A stretch of DNA of 64,000 nucleotides from an uncultured Collinsella sp. (GCA_900759045.1 CAAETU010000063.1:29802-93801); one strand, 5' to 3'; shown: positions 33,377 through 44,715, counted from the stretch's first letter. The notes: generated from the letters alone by a model not told the origin. Translations and numbers: made by a program.

Positions 33377-35029
33377 GTGGCGGGTAGATTGGGGCCTTCC
33401 TTGATTCGATGCGTTCTCTCGAGGTTCATCAGAGCAAAAGGGGCTTTCGTCTTCATTGCTATCACGGTGATTGGAACCGCTCTCTCCTATGCCATGCCAT
33501 ACGTGAACGGAAAATTTTTAGATTTTCTTCTCGGTAACCGCAGCGAAAGAGACGCCGCACTCTTCGCACTCCTGGTTGCGTCAATAGGAGTTTTCTCCAC
33601 CCTCTTTACTTATTTTGCAGGAACACTTTCCATTCGCATAAGCACGAGACTTTCCTTTGATCTTCTCAGGGAGGCCGTCTTGCGTTTTGAAAGAGACGAT
33701 TACTTGGTGAGTCGGACCATCGATCCAGCCTATACAACGCAACGGATTATTTCCGACTCCAGCGTGGTCTCATCCTTCGTTTTGGCGAATTTCATCAGTG
33801 CGCCGCTGTCCATTGTAGCTATTCCCATCGTATTGCTTATCATATGGTCAATTGATTCAACTCTCGCGGTGTTTTCCATCATTCTCCTCATCGTGTATTT
33901 CTGTGTAATTACTGGGTTGAGGAAACTTTTGTATAGGGTCACGTATGAGAAGAAAGAGGCGGACAGCGCCTTTTACGCCGCAATTGCATCGCAGCTTAAT
34001 CAGATTCTCAACATTCAACTGACATCTTCGTACGGCAAGAGCGAACAAGCGCTCGACGCTGGGTTTAAGAGCTATTTTCCCAAAGTTTTGCGCTCCGGAA
34101 AGCTATCATATTCTCTGACATCGCTCGATGGTCTTTTCGCAGCGTTGTTTCAAGCGGTGATACTTGTTGTTTCCGGAGTACGAATCATTAACGGAACTAT
34201 GTCAATAGGCGAGTACACTATCATCGGTACATACTTCGCGGTTCTCTTTAAGACTTTGAAAAGTATGATGTCATTGTTCAAATCCTATCAAGATGCCAAA
34301 GCATCATGGGATAGGACGGCTATCGCGACGAGAGAAAAGGAGAGATCGGGGTGGAATCGGACCGATTTAGCTAAACTCGATGAAATAAATGACATTTCGG
34401 TATCTGATTTGGAATTCTCGGTTGCCCTTCCAGACGGATCTGTCCGAGAGGTCCTCGGCGGGTTTTCTTTCAAGTTTTCCGGTCCTGGTACATATTGCAT
34501 AGTTGGGGAAAACGGAAGAGGCAAGACGTCACTTCTTTACTTGATGCTCGGGCTATACTCATCGAAAGGCAAAGTAAAATACAACGGCGTGCCAATCGAA
34601 GAATGCGACTTGGATTACATACGTGCGAGAGAGATATCGTGCTGCCCACAGTCGTGCTTCGCGCCGGACGAAACGGTGAAAGAGCTGTTAGAGTATTTCG
34701 ACACGCCCTTTTCTTCCTATCACCGGGGTGTAGATGGCCTACTTTCGCTGGAAAACAGCGTGAAGGAGTTGCTCGGGAAACGTTGCTCCGCGCTTTCGGG
34801 CGGTGAGCTGCGCCGAGTGTACTTATGGTCGGCGATTTCACGCAAGTCGTCAGTTTTGGTACTCGACGAGCCCACGACTGGGTTAGACGCTGTAAGCCGC
34901 GCCGAGCTTGCGGCCTATGTTAAGCGCAACAAGCAAAGCCAGCTGATCATCGTTGTCTCTCACGATGACGAGATGGTCGGCGCGGTAGAAGGGGTAGTGG
35001 ATTTAGGCAGCATGTACCAGGGTAAATGA
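33377..35029 (+). CDS. ABC exporter, fused membrane and ATPase domains (candidate RiPP exporter)
   Basis: About 550 residues, if GTG 33377 is the start; there is no clear RBS, so the first ~15 residues are uncertain. An N-terminal six-helix membrane domain (about 15-300) is followed by an ATPase domain: Walker A GENGRGKTS near 376, signature LSGGELRR near 473, Walker B VLVLDEPTTGLD and H-loop SHDDE. No C39 protease domain is attached. Base composition is clearly lower in GC than in flanking genes, indicating transfer. It is convergent with the radical SAM operon on the other strand. Export of the modified Cys-rich peptides is the simplest role but is inferred from location only. Confidence 0.88.
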   Translation: MAGRLGPSLIRCVLSRFIRAKGAFVFIAITVIGTALSYAMPYVNGKFLDFLLGNRSERDAALFALLVASIGVFSTLFTYFAGTLSIRISTRLSFDLLREAVLRFERDDYLVSRTIDPAYTTQRIISDSSVVSSFVLANFISAPLSIVAIPIVLLIIWSIDSTLAVFSIILLIVYFCVITGLRKLLYRVTYEKKEADSAFYAAIASQLNQILNIQLTSSYGKSEQALDAGFKSYFPKVLRSGKLSYSLTSLDGLFAALFQAVILVVSGVRIINGTMSIGEYTIIGTYFAVLFKTLKSMMSLFKSYQDAKASWDRTAIATREKERSGWNRTDLAKLDEINDISVSDLEFSVALPDGSVREVLGGFSFKFSGPGTYCIVGENGRGKTSLLYLMLGLYSSKGKVKYNGVPIEECDLDYIRAREISCCPQSCFAPDETVKELLEYFDTPFSSYHRGVDGLLSLENSVKELLGKRCSALSGGELRRVYLWSAISRKSSVLVLDEPTTGLDAVSRAELAAYVKRNKQSQLIIVVSHDDEMVGAVEGVVDLGSMYQGK

Positions 35030-35400
35030 TGACAAGTGTAGTGCTACCCAACTGGCAGAGATAACAAAAAGGCGATGCAGATGCACGTAGCATTCAGGCG
35101 GTTCGGACTCGGTGCCTTCACGCCATCGCAACGCTTTCAGATATAGTTCTCGTTCTCTTACTAAAGGAAACTTTAGTCTACGTCATCTTGTCGAGACAGA
35201 GGTGAAGCGAAGTGTTGTCGCGACGTATCTTATTCCAGGTGGCTCAGTATCAGCGTGAGAATCGCACCAAAGTGTACTTACGATTCTCGTGTCCCACGGA
35301 CAACATGAGCTGAGCATTGAGGTTCCACCCTTTGCTGCAACTACACGGGGTTGGACGGCAATGAATATGCCGGGCCGCATACCACGCGCAGCGGGGGTCC
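35030..35400. other. Gene-poor stretch inside the island
   Basis: No intact gene is seen. Several short broken frames exist, and a small palindrome CTAAAG-GAAA-CTTTAG occurs near 35161. Codon use and composition look like mixed fragments of former genes or mobile elements. Confidence 0.4.
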
Positions 35401-35526
35401 ATGTCCCAGTATGTTGCCTACAGCAGCCTCGATGTCCACGCACACATCATCTCTGCCTTCGCGTTCAATCCATTTGCCGGAGAGTGCGAGGGTTGCCAGG
35501 CCGTAGAATTCGAGCCGAACAAATGA
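35401..35526 (+). mobile_element. Remnant of an IS110-like transposase 5' end
   Basis: 41 codons from ATG 35401 to TGA 35524, reading MSQYVAYSSLDVHAHIISAF, resemble the DEDD-type N-terminus of IS110-family transposases (first catalytic Asp in the xxLDVHxxx motif). The rest of the gene is missing. Recognition is from memory of the motif, without alignment. Confidence 0.45.
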
Positions 35527-35621
35527 AATGCGGTATCAGCGCATAGGATTAAACTGACGATTGCTTTGCACTGAGAATACGCTTGGAAAGCCGCTATGGG
35601 TGGCGGCCCGGGTTAAATAGA

Positions 35622-35664
35622 GAAGCCCGTCCGATCACTTTCATGTGGCGAACGGTCGGGCTTC
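35622..35664. terminator. Bidirectional terminator-like hairpin between ABC exporter and RiPP operon
   Basis: Arms GAAGCCCGTCCG (35622-35633) and CGGTCGGGCTTC (35653-35664) pair with one mismatch. AT-rich tails flank both sides. It is placed to end the minus-strand peptide operon. Confidence 0.65.
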
Positions 35665-35729
35665 TTATTCCACTTGCCAATGCTCGGCTCATATTGGAAG
35701 AAAGCTACGCTAATGTTTGCGTGACACTC

Positions 35730-35837
35730 CTATTTTCTCCGAAGAAAGAGTCGGATAATGAAGAATAGAATTAAAAAAGGTGCCAGATATAACGCAAGTA
35801 TAAAGGCTAATCCAACGAGACCTTGCAATAATGGCAT
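35730..35837 (-). CDS. 35-residue hydrophobic membrane peptide at the end of the RiPP operon
   Basis: ATG 35837 is preceded by GGGAGGAG, a near-ideal RBS, and the frame ends at TAG 35730. The peptide is one membrane helix (LLQGLVGLAFILALYLAPF continuing into ILFFIIRLFL) with a basic end RRK, so N-out or N-in orientation with C-terminal positive charges in the cytoplasm. It is too short for standard gene callers. It is about 80 bases downstream of precursor 2 on the same strand. It might be an immunity, export-helper or regulatory peptide; that is speculation. Confidence 0.6.
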   Translation of the reverse strand: MPLLQGLVGLAFILALYLAPFLILFFIIRLFLRRK

Positions 35838-35915
35838 AACTCCTCCCAGACACGAGATTTTGGTATTTGTTCCCATCTTATTCTGAATTGGACCAAATAG
35901 TTCCTAGCCACAAAA

Positions 35916-36095
35916 CTACTCGTCAACTGGATCGCACCAATCTGCTGGCAAAACACAGCTTGATTCTTTATCGACATAGCACCAATCCGCAACAGGGCAC
36001 TCGGCGATGTCGTAAAAATTGCATATATCAACTCCAAGACAACAAGGCTCAACGGGAGGATGTTCATTTGAACCAACAGGATGGATATGCTTCAT
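35916..36095 (-). CDS. Candidate RiPP precursor peptide 2 (Cys/Asp-rich)
   Basis: 59 residues; ATG 36095 with GTGAGGAG about 6 bases upstream. The leader starts MKHIHPVGSNEHPPVEP and is shared with precursor 1 in the first six residues. The core has seven Cys (18, 19, 25, 33, 39, 47, 54). Asp follows most at fixed distance: C19-x3-D23, C25-x3-D29, C33-x3-D37, C39-x2-D42, C47-x4-D52, C54-x3-D58. It has no membrane segment or signal peptide. It is downstream of precursor 1 and the radical SAM gene on the same strand. The C-x3-D rhythm is that of freyrasin-type ranthipeptides, in which a radical SAM enzyme joins Cys sulfur to Asp. Product and activity are unknown. Confidence 0.75.
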   Translation of the reverse strand: MKHIHPVGSNEHPPVEPCCLGVDICNFYDIAECPVADWCYVDKESSCVLPADWCDPVDE

Positions 36096-36125
36096 AACAG
36101 CTCCTCACCTTAATCCAATTAGAGA

Positions 36126-36329
36126 CTACGTTTGATCAATGCCACAGTGATCTACAACGCAGATGCTGCCGCCATCCATGTCATAGTCGCAGTAATCGTA
36201 TGCACCACAGCCATCTGCTTTATCATAAACAGTACAGATGTCAGTAATGCCCAAGAGGCAGTCAAAAGACATCGGCTTCACGCCTGCCTCGTCGCCACTT
36301 CCTGGATTAATCGGATGAATATGCTTCAC
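36126..36329 (-). CDS. Candidate RiPP precursor peptide 1 (Cys/Asp-rich)
   Basis: 67 residues. GTG 36329 is chosen because GGGAGG is about 6 bases upstream and because the peptide then begins MKHIHP, like precursor 2. The leader is about 20 residues (MKHIHPINPGSGDEAGVKPM). The core has six Cys (24, 32, 41, 47, 57, 62) and nine Asp: C32-x3-D36, C41-x3-D45, C47-x2-D50, C57-x2-D60, C62-x2-D65. It is aromatic (Tyr) and acidic, net charge strongly negative. It lies 30 bases upstream of precursor 2 and 170 bases downstream of the radical SAM gene. The two precursors align along their full length, so they arose by duplication and diverged. Confidence 0.78.
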   Translation of the reverse strand: MKHIHPINPGSGDEAGVKPMSFDCLLGITDICTVYDKADGCGAYDYCDYDMDGGSICVVDHCGIDQT

Positions 36330-36498
36330 GACTACCTCCCTTTGAGTGCAGAAAAACCTCAATATTGTGTATAACAAACCAAGATGTCTAGTTCACCATA
36401 TTTCTAGAATGGTTTCGGCGAATGTAGCAATAAGCTTCGCAGACGGTAATCAGAAGAACGAACACCTCCACAATGGTGACAGCAATGCGCTGAACCGC

Positions 36499-37857
36499 TT
36501 ATTCCGATACAGTAGCTTCTCGTTGATTTTTCTCCTGCGAAGATGAGTGGCGGGAAATAAGGTCAAAAGCCATCTCGTAGCACATTTTTCTATATTCACA
36601 TGATGCAGGGTGTAGACTCTTGGGCAAGTAGCCGTGCTCGTCTGCAGCCTCCCAGCTACAGCCCCCACCACAGAAAGACCGAGCCCAACAGTCCGTACAG
36701 TCAATTCTTTTTTCGACACCCTGACTCCAGTTTTCAATATACCTAGTTTCGTCAATTCCGGTGACGATGTTGCCCATTTTGAATCGCATCATCCCGACAA
36801 ACCTGTGACAGGGGTATACGTCCCCTTCGGGAGTCACGGAAATAAAACGCCTGCCAGCCCCGCATCCGACAAAGGCGATCCTGTTGCTCATAATCAAATC
36901 AACTGCAGTTTTCAATGTTCTAAACAAGGGCTTTTCCCCTTGATCAATCTGTTTGAGATATTGATCCGCCAAATCTATTAGGCCCGCCCTGATTTTGTTT
37001 AATGAGTGTTCGTCGAGTTTGATATTCTCATCGAATGAGCTCACGGGCGAGAAGTAAATCCTTCTGAAGCCCATCTCTTTAAACTGAAGATAGTCTTCAA
37101 CAAGGTTACAGTTATTATTTGTTAAGGTCGCTCTTGCGCCGAAGGGGAACGACTCGGAAAAACGACGAACGTTTTTGTCGATATCGGAGAAAGAGCCGCC
37201 TCCCGTCTTGTACGGGCGCGATGCATCGTGCTTGCATCCTGTACCATCGAGACTAATCAGAACAGAAAACCCGTGCTCCTTGAAAGAATTCAGAGCAGTG
37301 TCATTCAAAAGCGTTCCGTTGGTCGTAATAGAATAGGTAAAGTTTCTATTGGGGTATATTCTTTTTGAATAGTCGACCGTTTTCCATATCAGCGGCTCGT
37401 TAATCATGGGTTCCCCACCAAAAAAGACGATCGCAAGCGTTTCGTTTTCCGATGAACTTGCGACGAGGTAGTCGACCGCCTTGAAGGCTATCTCGTCTGT
37501 CATCAGCAGAGGAGACGTTCCATAATCTCCTTTACCGGCAAAACAGTAACTACAACCAAGGTTGCATGCATGTGAAACGTGGAGTTCGATGGATCTAAGT
37601 TTTCGAGGCGTGTCTTTTGTTAAGAAAGTCCGCTCAGACAATCGTTGATACTCATCAATGTCGTCTTCAAGTTCTGCTATGGTCGTTTGGTCGTAGCCTT
37701 TCGCAGCAAGTGACTTTGTTAGCAACTTCGAGTTGACCGTTCTTCCCGATGCTTCAAATATGCGAAGCGCATCTTCTGATGCTTGGTCAACCTGAAAGCA
37801 ATTGCGAGTGGCCTCATCGAAGCAGTAACGACGATCACTTACTGAGAAAAAATGCAT
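36499..37857 (-). CDS. Radical SAM/SPASM peptide maturase (candidate ranthipeptide thioether synthase)
   Basis: 452 residues from ATG 37857 (GAGGA 5 bases upstream; GTG 37887 lacks one). An N-terminal ~80 residues (RYCFDEATRNCFQVDQASEDALRIF, then an acidic helix) resembles the leader-binding region of peptide maturases. The radical SAM core has CNLGCSYC (Cys 98, 102, 105), GGEP at 147-150 and SITTNGTLL. The SPASM domain has Cys 332, 350, 387, 390, 396, 400, 420 and 426, enough for two auxiliary 4Fe-4S clusters. Such enzymes cut SAM to a 5'-deoxyadenosyl radical and form thioethers or C-C links in peptides. Two Cys-rich ORFs follow directly, supporting a maturation role. Low GC marks it as imported DNA. 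Confidence 0.9.
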   Translation of the reverse strand: MHFFSVSDRRYCFDEATRNCFQVDQASEDALRIFEASGRTVNSKLLTKSLAAKGYDQTTIAELEDDIDEYQRLSERTFLTKDTPRKLRSIELHVSHACNLGCSYCFAGKGDYGTSPLLMTDEIAFKAVDYLVASSSENETLAIVFFGGEPMINEPLIWKTVDYSKRIYPNRNFTYSITTNGTLLNDTALNSFKEHGFSVLISLDGTGCKHDASRPYKTGGGSFSDIDKNVRRFSESFPFGARATLTNNNCNLVEDYLQFKEMGFRRIYFSPVSSFDENIKLDEHSLNKIRAGLIDLADQYLKQIDQGEKPLFRTLKTAVDLIMSNRIAFVGCGAGRRFISVTPEGDVYPCHRFVGMMRFKMGNIVTGIDETRYIENWSQGVEKRIDCTDCWARSFCGGGCSWEAADEHGYLPKSLHPASCEYRKMCYEMAFDLISRHSSSQEKNQREATVSE

Positions 37858-38418
37858 ACGTTCCTCAATTTCATGCTGGACTGGCACTAACCTTGTTTAT
37901 TGTCGCGCAGCTATAAAAAACCACCAGCGGGGATTCGGTGTGCGGCCCAATCGGACTCCCAAAAGGTTCTATTTGAGACTGGCAAGCTTTGTGTTGTTGG
38001 CACTTCGACAGCGCTCTTTATTCCAACATGGAGCCTCGCAGTTTGAGTCGACTTGCCTCTGGAAGGTCCGATCTTAACTTGATTTAGGATGAAAACAGAT
38101 TACAGGCGCGCTCCTCTAGAAAGAAAGGAAACCAATCGCCGCCTTTCACCAGGAAAGTTTTCATAGCCCACCTCGAGCAAAATGAAAGATGCGAGAGCGA
38201 TTGGGGAACAACGCGAATCTCCCCTTTTGGGTGGGAGCGAGCCTTCAGCCACCGGCGAACGACTCGCCCTGGTCAGAATCTGGAAGTGGTGCCGGGCCGC
38301 TTGGGCCTCCCCGGTGACTTCGTGGGGCTTACCTGCCTGACGTCGAGGAGTACATCCGCAAGATTCGTTCCCTATGCCGTTTGCTCTCACGCCCGCCTTA
38401 GTTCCAAGTCGGGCGAGC
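37858..38418. other. Right part of the island without an intact gene
   Basis: The region carries the radical SAM promoter (a -10-like GACAAT on the minus strand near 37893) and broken coding fragments. One open plus-strand stretch (about 38340-38396) reads LPDVEEYIRKIRSLCRLL and then stops. No family is recognised. Confidence 0.4.
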
Positions 38419-38847
38419 CGCCGCGCTCATGCGACCCGTGGCGGCGACACGTCGACGCCGCGCTCGCTGAGCACATCTTCGGTCGCGGGCGAGCACGAGG
38501 TCGCGCCGGCGCATCCGCTGGGACTGCTGTGCGTGCAAAACGGCTACGTGGTGAGCGTCCCGCGCTGGATTCAGCCGAGTGAGGAAGGCGTTGAGATCGG
38601 CGCGCTGGCAACGGGGGAGGGCGGCATCACCGACGACGTCTCGGCCCGCCATGCCCATATCTGGTGCGACGAGTCTGGCGCATGGTTTGTCGAGGACCTG
38701 TCGTCCACTAACGGCACCGTGGTGGTAAACGGGGCCACGAGTGTGTGTATTCAAGTAGAGCCCGGCCGCTCCGCCCAGCTCAACCCCGGCGACGAGCTCA
38801 AACTCGGCGAATCCACCACCTACGCCATCCTGCTCGGCGCCCTCTAG
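38419..38847 (+). pseudogene. Truncated FHA-domain gene, diverged copy of the 31174 gene 3' half
   Basis: The frame aligns with residues ~170-312 of the FHA protein at 31174 with many silent and some coding differences, including loss of four residues in GEGDITDVGDDVSARHA. VSARHAHIWC, VEDLSSTNGTVVVNG and DELKLGEST are kept. There is no N-terminal domain, kinase gene or proper start, so it is a fragment, perhaps still open because loss is recent or because it came from a related strain by recombination. Confidence 0.85.
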
Positions 38848-38965
38848 CCGGCAGTTAGGGACGTTCCTTTCCTGCCGGTACTTGGGGACACTCCTTGGCG
38901 CGTCAGAGCCAGTCGTCCGGGGATGGAGGGACCATTCTGGCCTTTGGCGGTCACCCGAGGTAAAC
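38848..38965. repeat. Intergenic repeat after FHA fragment, copy B (right border of island)
   Basis: It starts GCCGGCAGTTAGGGACGTTCC and matches 32113-32232 over its length, continuing the homology of the FHA coding part. Confidence 0.8.
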
Positions 38966-39298
38966 CTTTACCGCCCGCCTATATTTGTCGAAATTACACT
39001 TAACGGCGGGGTACAATAAACCTGCATGCGGATTTCCGTTGCGGGCGCTTCCCATCGCCGGGGCGTGCCCGGGAGCATCCGGCATGCGGCCTTTGCGGCG
39101 CTCGGTCATGTGCAAGACGGGCGGTCGGGTCTGTGGGGCGCATCAGCTGTCCCTCGCCTCGGCATGTCTTCTCTCCACGCCACGTACCTGCTGCTGAGCC
39201 TGCCTGCCAGATGATTGGAAGCAACAGCGTAAATCCCATCACGCCAACATCCCGGCGATCGCCGGGGCCTGTATACCTATATGAGAGGAGAGGGGTAT
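38966..39298. other. Upstream region of the pyruvate:ferredoxin oxidoreductase gene
   Basis: No convincing gene on either strand. A -10-like TACAAT is at about 39013. A perfect 16-bp palindrome CCCGGCGATCGCCGGG is at 39251-39266, 33 bases before the start codon, and may be an operator or leader stem. The GC-rich middle could fold, but I could not match it to a known RNA. Confidence 0.45.
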
Positions 39299-42838
<3,540 letters not shown>

Positions 42839-42848
42839 GTCTCCCACC

Positions 42849-42973
42849 GCAGGATCTGAGGGCTGACCTTCGCGGACGTCCTCGGACATGAAAGAACCCC
42901 CGCTGCGCACTACGTGCGGCGGGGGTTCTTTCGTCCTGCGGAGTGTCCGCGAAGGTCAGCCCTCAGATCCTGC
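42849..42973. repeat. Perfect 29-bp inverted repeat flanking the nifJ terminator
   Basis: 42849-42877 and 42945-42973 are exact reverse complements (GCAGGATCTGAGGGCTGACC and on). The 67 bases between hold a separate hairpin terminator. A short direct repeat CGTCCTCGGA is found at 42877 and again near 42982. Confidence 0.9.
42891..42931. terminator. Terminator after nifJ (bidirectional)
   Basis: A 13-bp perfect stem AAAGAACCCCCGC / GCGGGGGTTCTTT is followed by TCG; A and T runs are part of the stem, so it can work in both directions. Confidence 0.88.
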
Positions 42974-43492
42974 TACGACTACGTCCTCGGATTGTGGGGC
43001 TGAATGAAGGACGTGGTTGAGGGGGCCTTTTGTCCCCTTCGCTGTTTCGCGGCTTTGCCGCGAAATGCGCGCCACTTTGGGGATGGATGGGGGACTTGGC
43101 TGTTGCCGCCTTTTCGGAGTCCTTCTTTATTCCTTATGCTGGATGAAATGCCCCTTGTTTTTGTCGGGGTGCATACTCGTCTTAGAAGTGCATAGAATCT
43201 CGTATAGTGCGAGTAAGATAGTGCGCTGTCCGTTTTGTGTTTAGCAAAGATATAGTTTGCATAATCTGGTCTAATCCCTGCTCTATTAAAATAAAGTTGC
43301 ACGTAAATGACGTAGATATGCTTGAGCTGGGCTTCTTTACGCTGGGCGGGTAAAAGCGACCGTTCACCGTTCAACTATTTCCAAAATGAATAAAATGAGC
43401 GATAAAGAGAATATAAACCTTAATAAACTCGCGTATTGCACGGACGCGGGTTATTAATGGGTTGTAGGCCTTTTACAGAAAGGATTCCAGCA
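42974..43492. other. Intergenic region upstream of carbamate kinase
   Basis: No gene is seen. It holds two small hairpins (GGGGGCCTTTTGTCCCC near 43019 and TTTCGCGG/CCGCGAAA near 43044), then about 300 bases of AT-rich DNA likely to carry the arcC promoter (for example GATAAA near 43401). Confidence 0.4.
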
Positions 43493-44455
43493 ATGTCTAA
43501 GCCTCTTGGCAAGCCCGATCGTATTGTCGTCGCCCTTGGCGGCAACGCCCTCGGCAACAACCCCGTCGAGCAGATCGAGGCCGTGAGCAACACCGCCCAC
43601 GCTCTCCTCGGCCTCATCGAGCAGGGTAACGAGATCATCATCACCCACGGCAATGGCCCGCAGGTCGGCATGATCCAGAACGCCTTTGCCGCTGCCCACG
43701 ACGCCATCGGCACCCCCGAGATGCCGCTGCCCGAGTGCGGCGCAATGTCCCAGGGCTACATTGGCTATCACCTGCAGCAGGGCATCGGTCGCGAGATGCA
43801 CAAGCGCTATAAGCGTTGGCACGCCGCCACCGTCGTCACCCAGATCGAGTGTGATCCCGACGATCCCGCGTTCAAGAACCCGACCAAGCCGATCGGCCCC
43901 TTCTACACCGAGGAGCAGGCCAAGGAGTTCATGGCCGAGGATCCCTCCAAGGTCTTTGTCGAGGATTCCGGCCGCGGCTGGCGTCGCGTCGTCGCTTCCC
44001 CCGATCCCAAGAAGATCGTCGAGGCTGACTCCATCCTCAACCTGCTCGACAACGAGTTTATCGTCATCGCCTGCGGTGGCGGCGGCATCCCCGTCGTCCG
44101 CGACTACGAGAACAAGGGCTGCTACAAGGGTGTTCCCGCTGTCATCGACAAGGACCTGGGCGGCGAGCTGCTGGCCGAGGACTGTGATGCCGACGTCCTG
44201 TTCCTGCTGACCGCCGTTGAGCATGTCGCCATCAACTTTGGCAAGCCCAACCAGGAGGAGCTCGAGGACCTCACCGCCGACGAGGCCGAGCGCCTGGCCG
44301 ACGAGGGTCAGTTCGGCAAGGGTTCCATGGAGCCCAAGGTCCGCGCTGCTATCAAGTTCGCCCGTTCCCGCAAGGGCCGCACCTGCATCATCGGCGCTCT
44401 GGACAAGGCCGCCGAGACCATGGCCGGCCTCTCCGGTACCCGCATCCACGAGTAG
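43493..44455 (+). CDS. arcC: Carbamate kinase
   Basis: 320 residues from ATG 43493 (AGAAAGGA upstream). Amino-acid-kinase fold with VVALGGNALG, ITHGNGPQVG, IACGGGGIPVV, KDLGGELLAEDCDADVLFLLTAVEHVAINFGKP and the C-terminal GSMEPKVRAAIKF, all diagnostic. It makes ATP from carbamoyl phosphate in arginine, citrulline, agmatine or purine/allantoin degradation. The usual partners (arginine deiminase, transcarbamylase) are not adjacent; the gene stands alone with its own terminator. Confidence 0.97.
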   Translation: MSKPLGKPDRIVVALGGNALGNNPVEQIEAVSNTAHALLGLIEQGNEIIITHGNGPQVGMIQNAFAAAHDAIGTPEMPLPECGAMSQGYIGYHLQQGIGREMHKRYKRWHAATVVTQIECDPDDPAFKNPTKPIGPFYTEEQAKEFMAEDPSKVFVEDSGRGWRRVVASPDPKKIVEADSILNLLDNEFIVIACGGGGIPVVRDYENKGCYKGVPAVIDKDLGGELLAEDCDADVLFLLTAVEHVAINFGKPNQEELEDLTADEAERLADEGQFGKGSMEPKVRAAIKFARSRKGRTCIIGALDKAAETMAGLSGTRIHE

Positions 44456-44520
44456 TCTCTACTCTGTTGTATCTCTCGTGGGCGCCAGGCAAAGCGCCCA
44501 CAAACTAGCCTCTCTTCATG

Positions 44521-44557
44521 AGCCCCGCAGTCCGCTCCGACTGCGGGGCTTTTGTTT
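44521..44557 (+). terminator. Terminator of arcC
   Basis: 12-bp stem AGCCCCGCAGTC / GACTGCGGGGCT followed by TTTGTTT. Confidence 0.92.
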
Positions 44558-44562
44558 CAACC

Positions 44563-44715
44563 CGGCACTTGGGGACGTTTCTTTCCTACCGGTATCTTGG
44601 GACAGTCCTTTTCGACAGCACGAGCGGTCGTCCGCAAAGGCTGTCCCCAACGACCACTCATTTAAGTCTGTCCCCAATGACTGCCCAATGGCTGGGAAGG
44701 CGCATCCCACACCGA
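44563..44715. repeat. Composite intergenic repeat (CCGGCACTTGGGGACG ... CTGTCCCC)
   Basis: It begins CCGGCACTTGGGGACGTTTC with a following CCGGTATCTTGGGACAGTCC, and ends with a block (44641-44682) identical over 42 bases to 50753-50794, followed by GGGAAGGCGCATCCC, a half unit of the palindromic array. The region 44456-44857 holds no gene; the licR promoter must lie after ~44720. Confidence 0.8.

Noticed and set aside
35183..35546. Coding frames around the IS110-like remnant
   Set aside because: Short, Arg-rich and mutually overlapping; only the 41-codon transposase-like stretch is supportable.
35807..36076. 89-codon minus-strand frame overlapping precursor 2
   Set aside because: It lies in a different frame from the well-supported precursor and lacks its own RBS; it is a shadow.
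36388..36471. 27-residue hydrophobic ORF between the radical SAM gene and precursor 1 (GTG start, minus strand)
   Set aside because: No ribosome binding site at usable distance and only a GTG start; probably chance, though its membrane-like content is noted.
38985..39240. Possible structured RNA (SRP or 6S type) upstream of nifJ
   Set aside because: GC-rich and foldable, but I could not find the conserved SRP core or a 6S bubble.
39000..39242. 80-codon minus-strand frame upstream of nifJ
   Set aside because: Composition is Arg/Pro-rich as expected for a random frame in GC-rich DNA, with no RBS or family.
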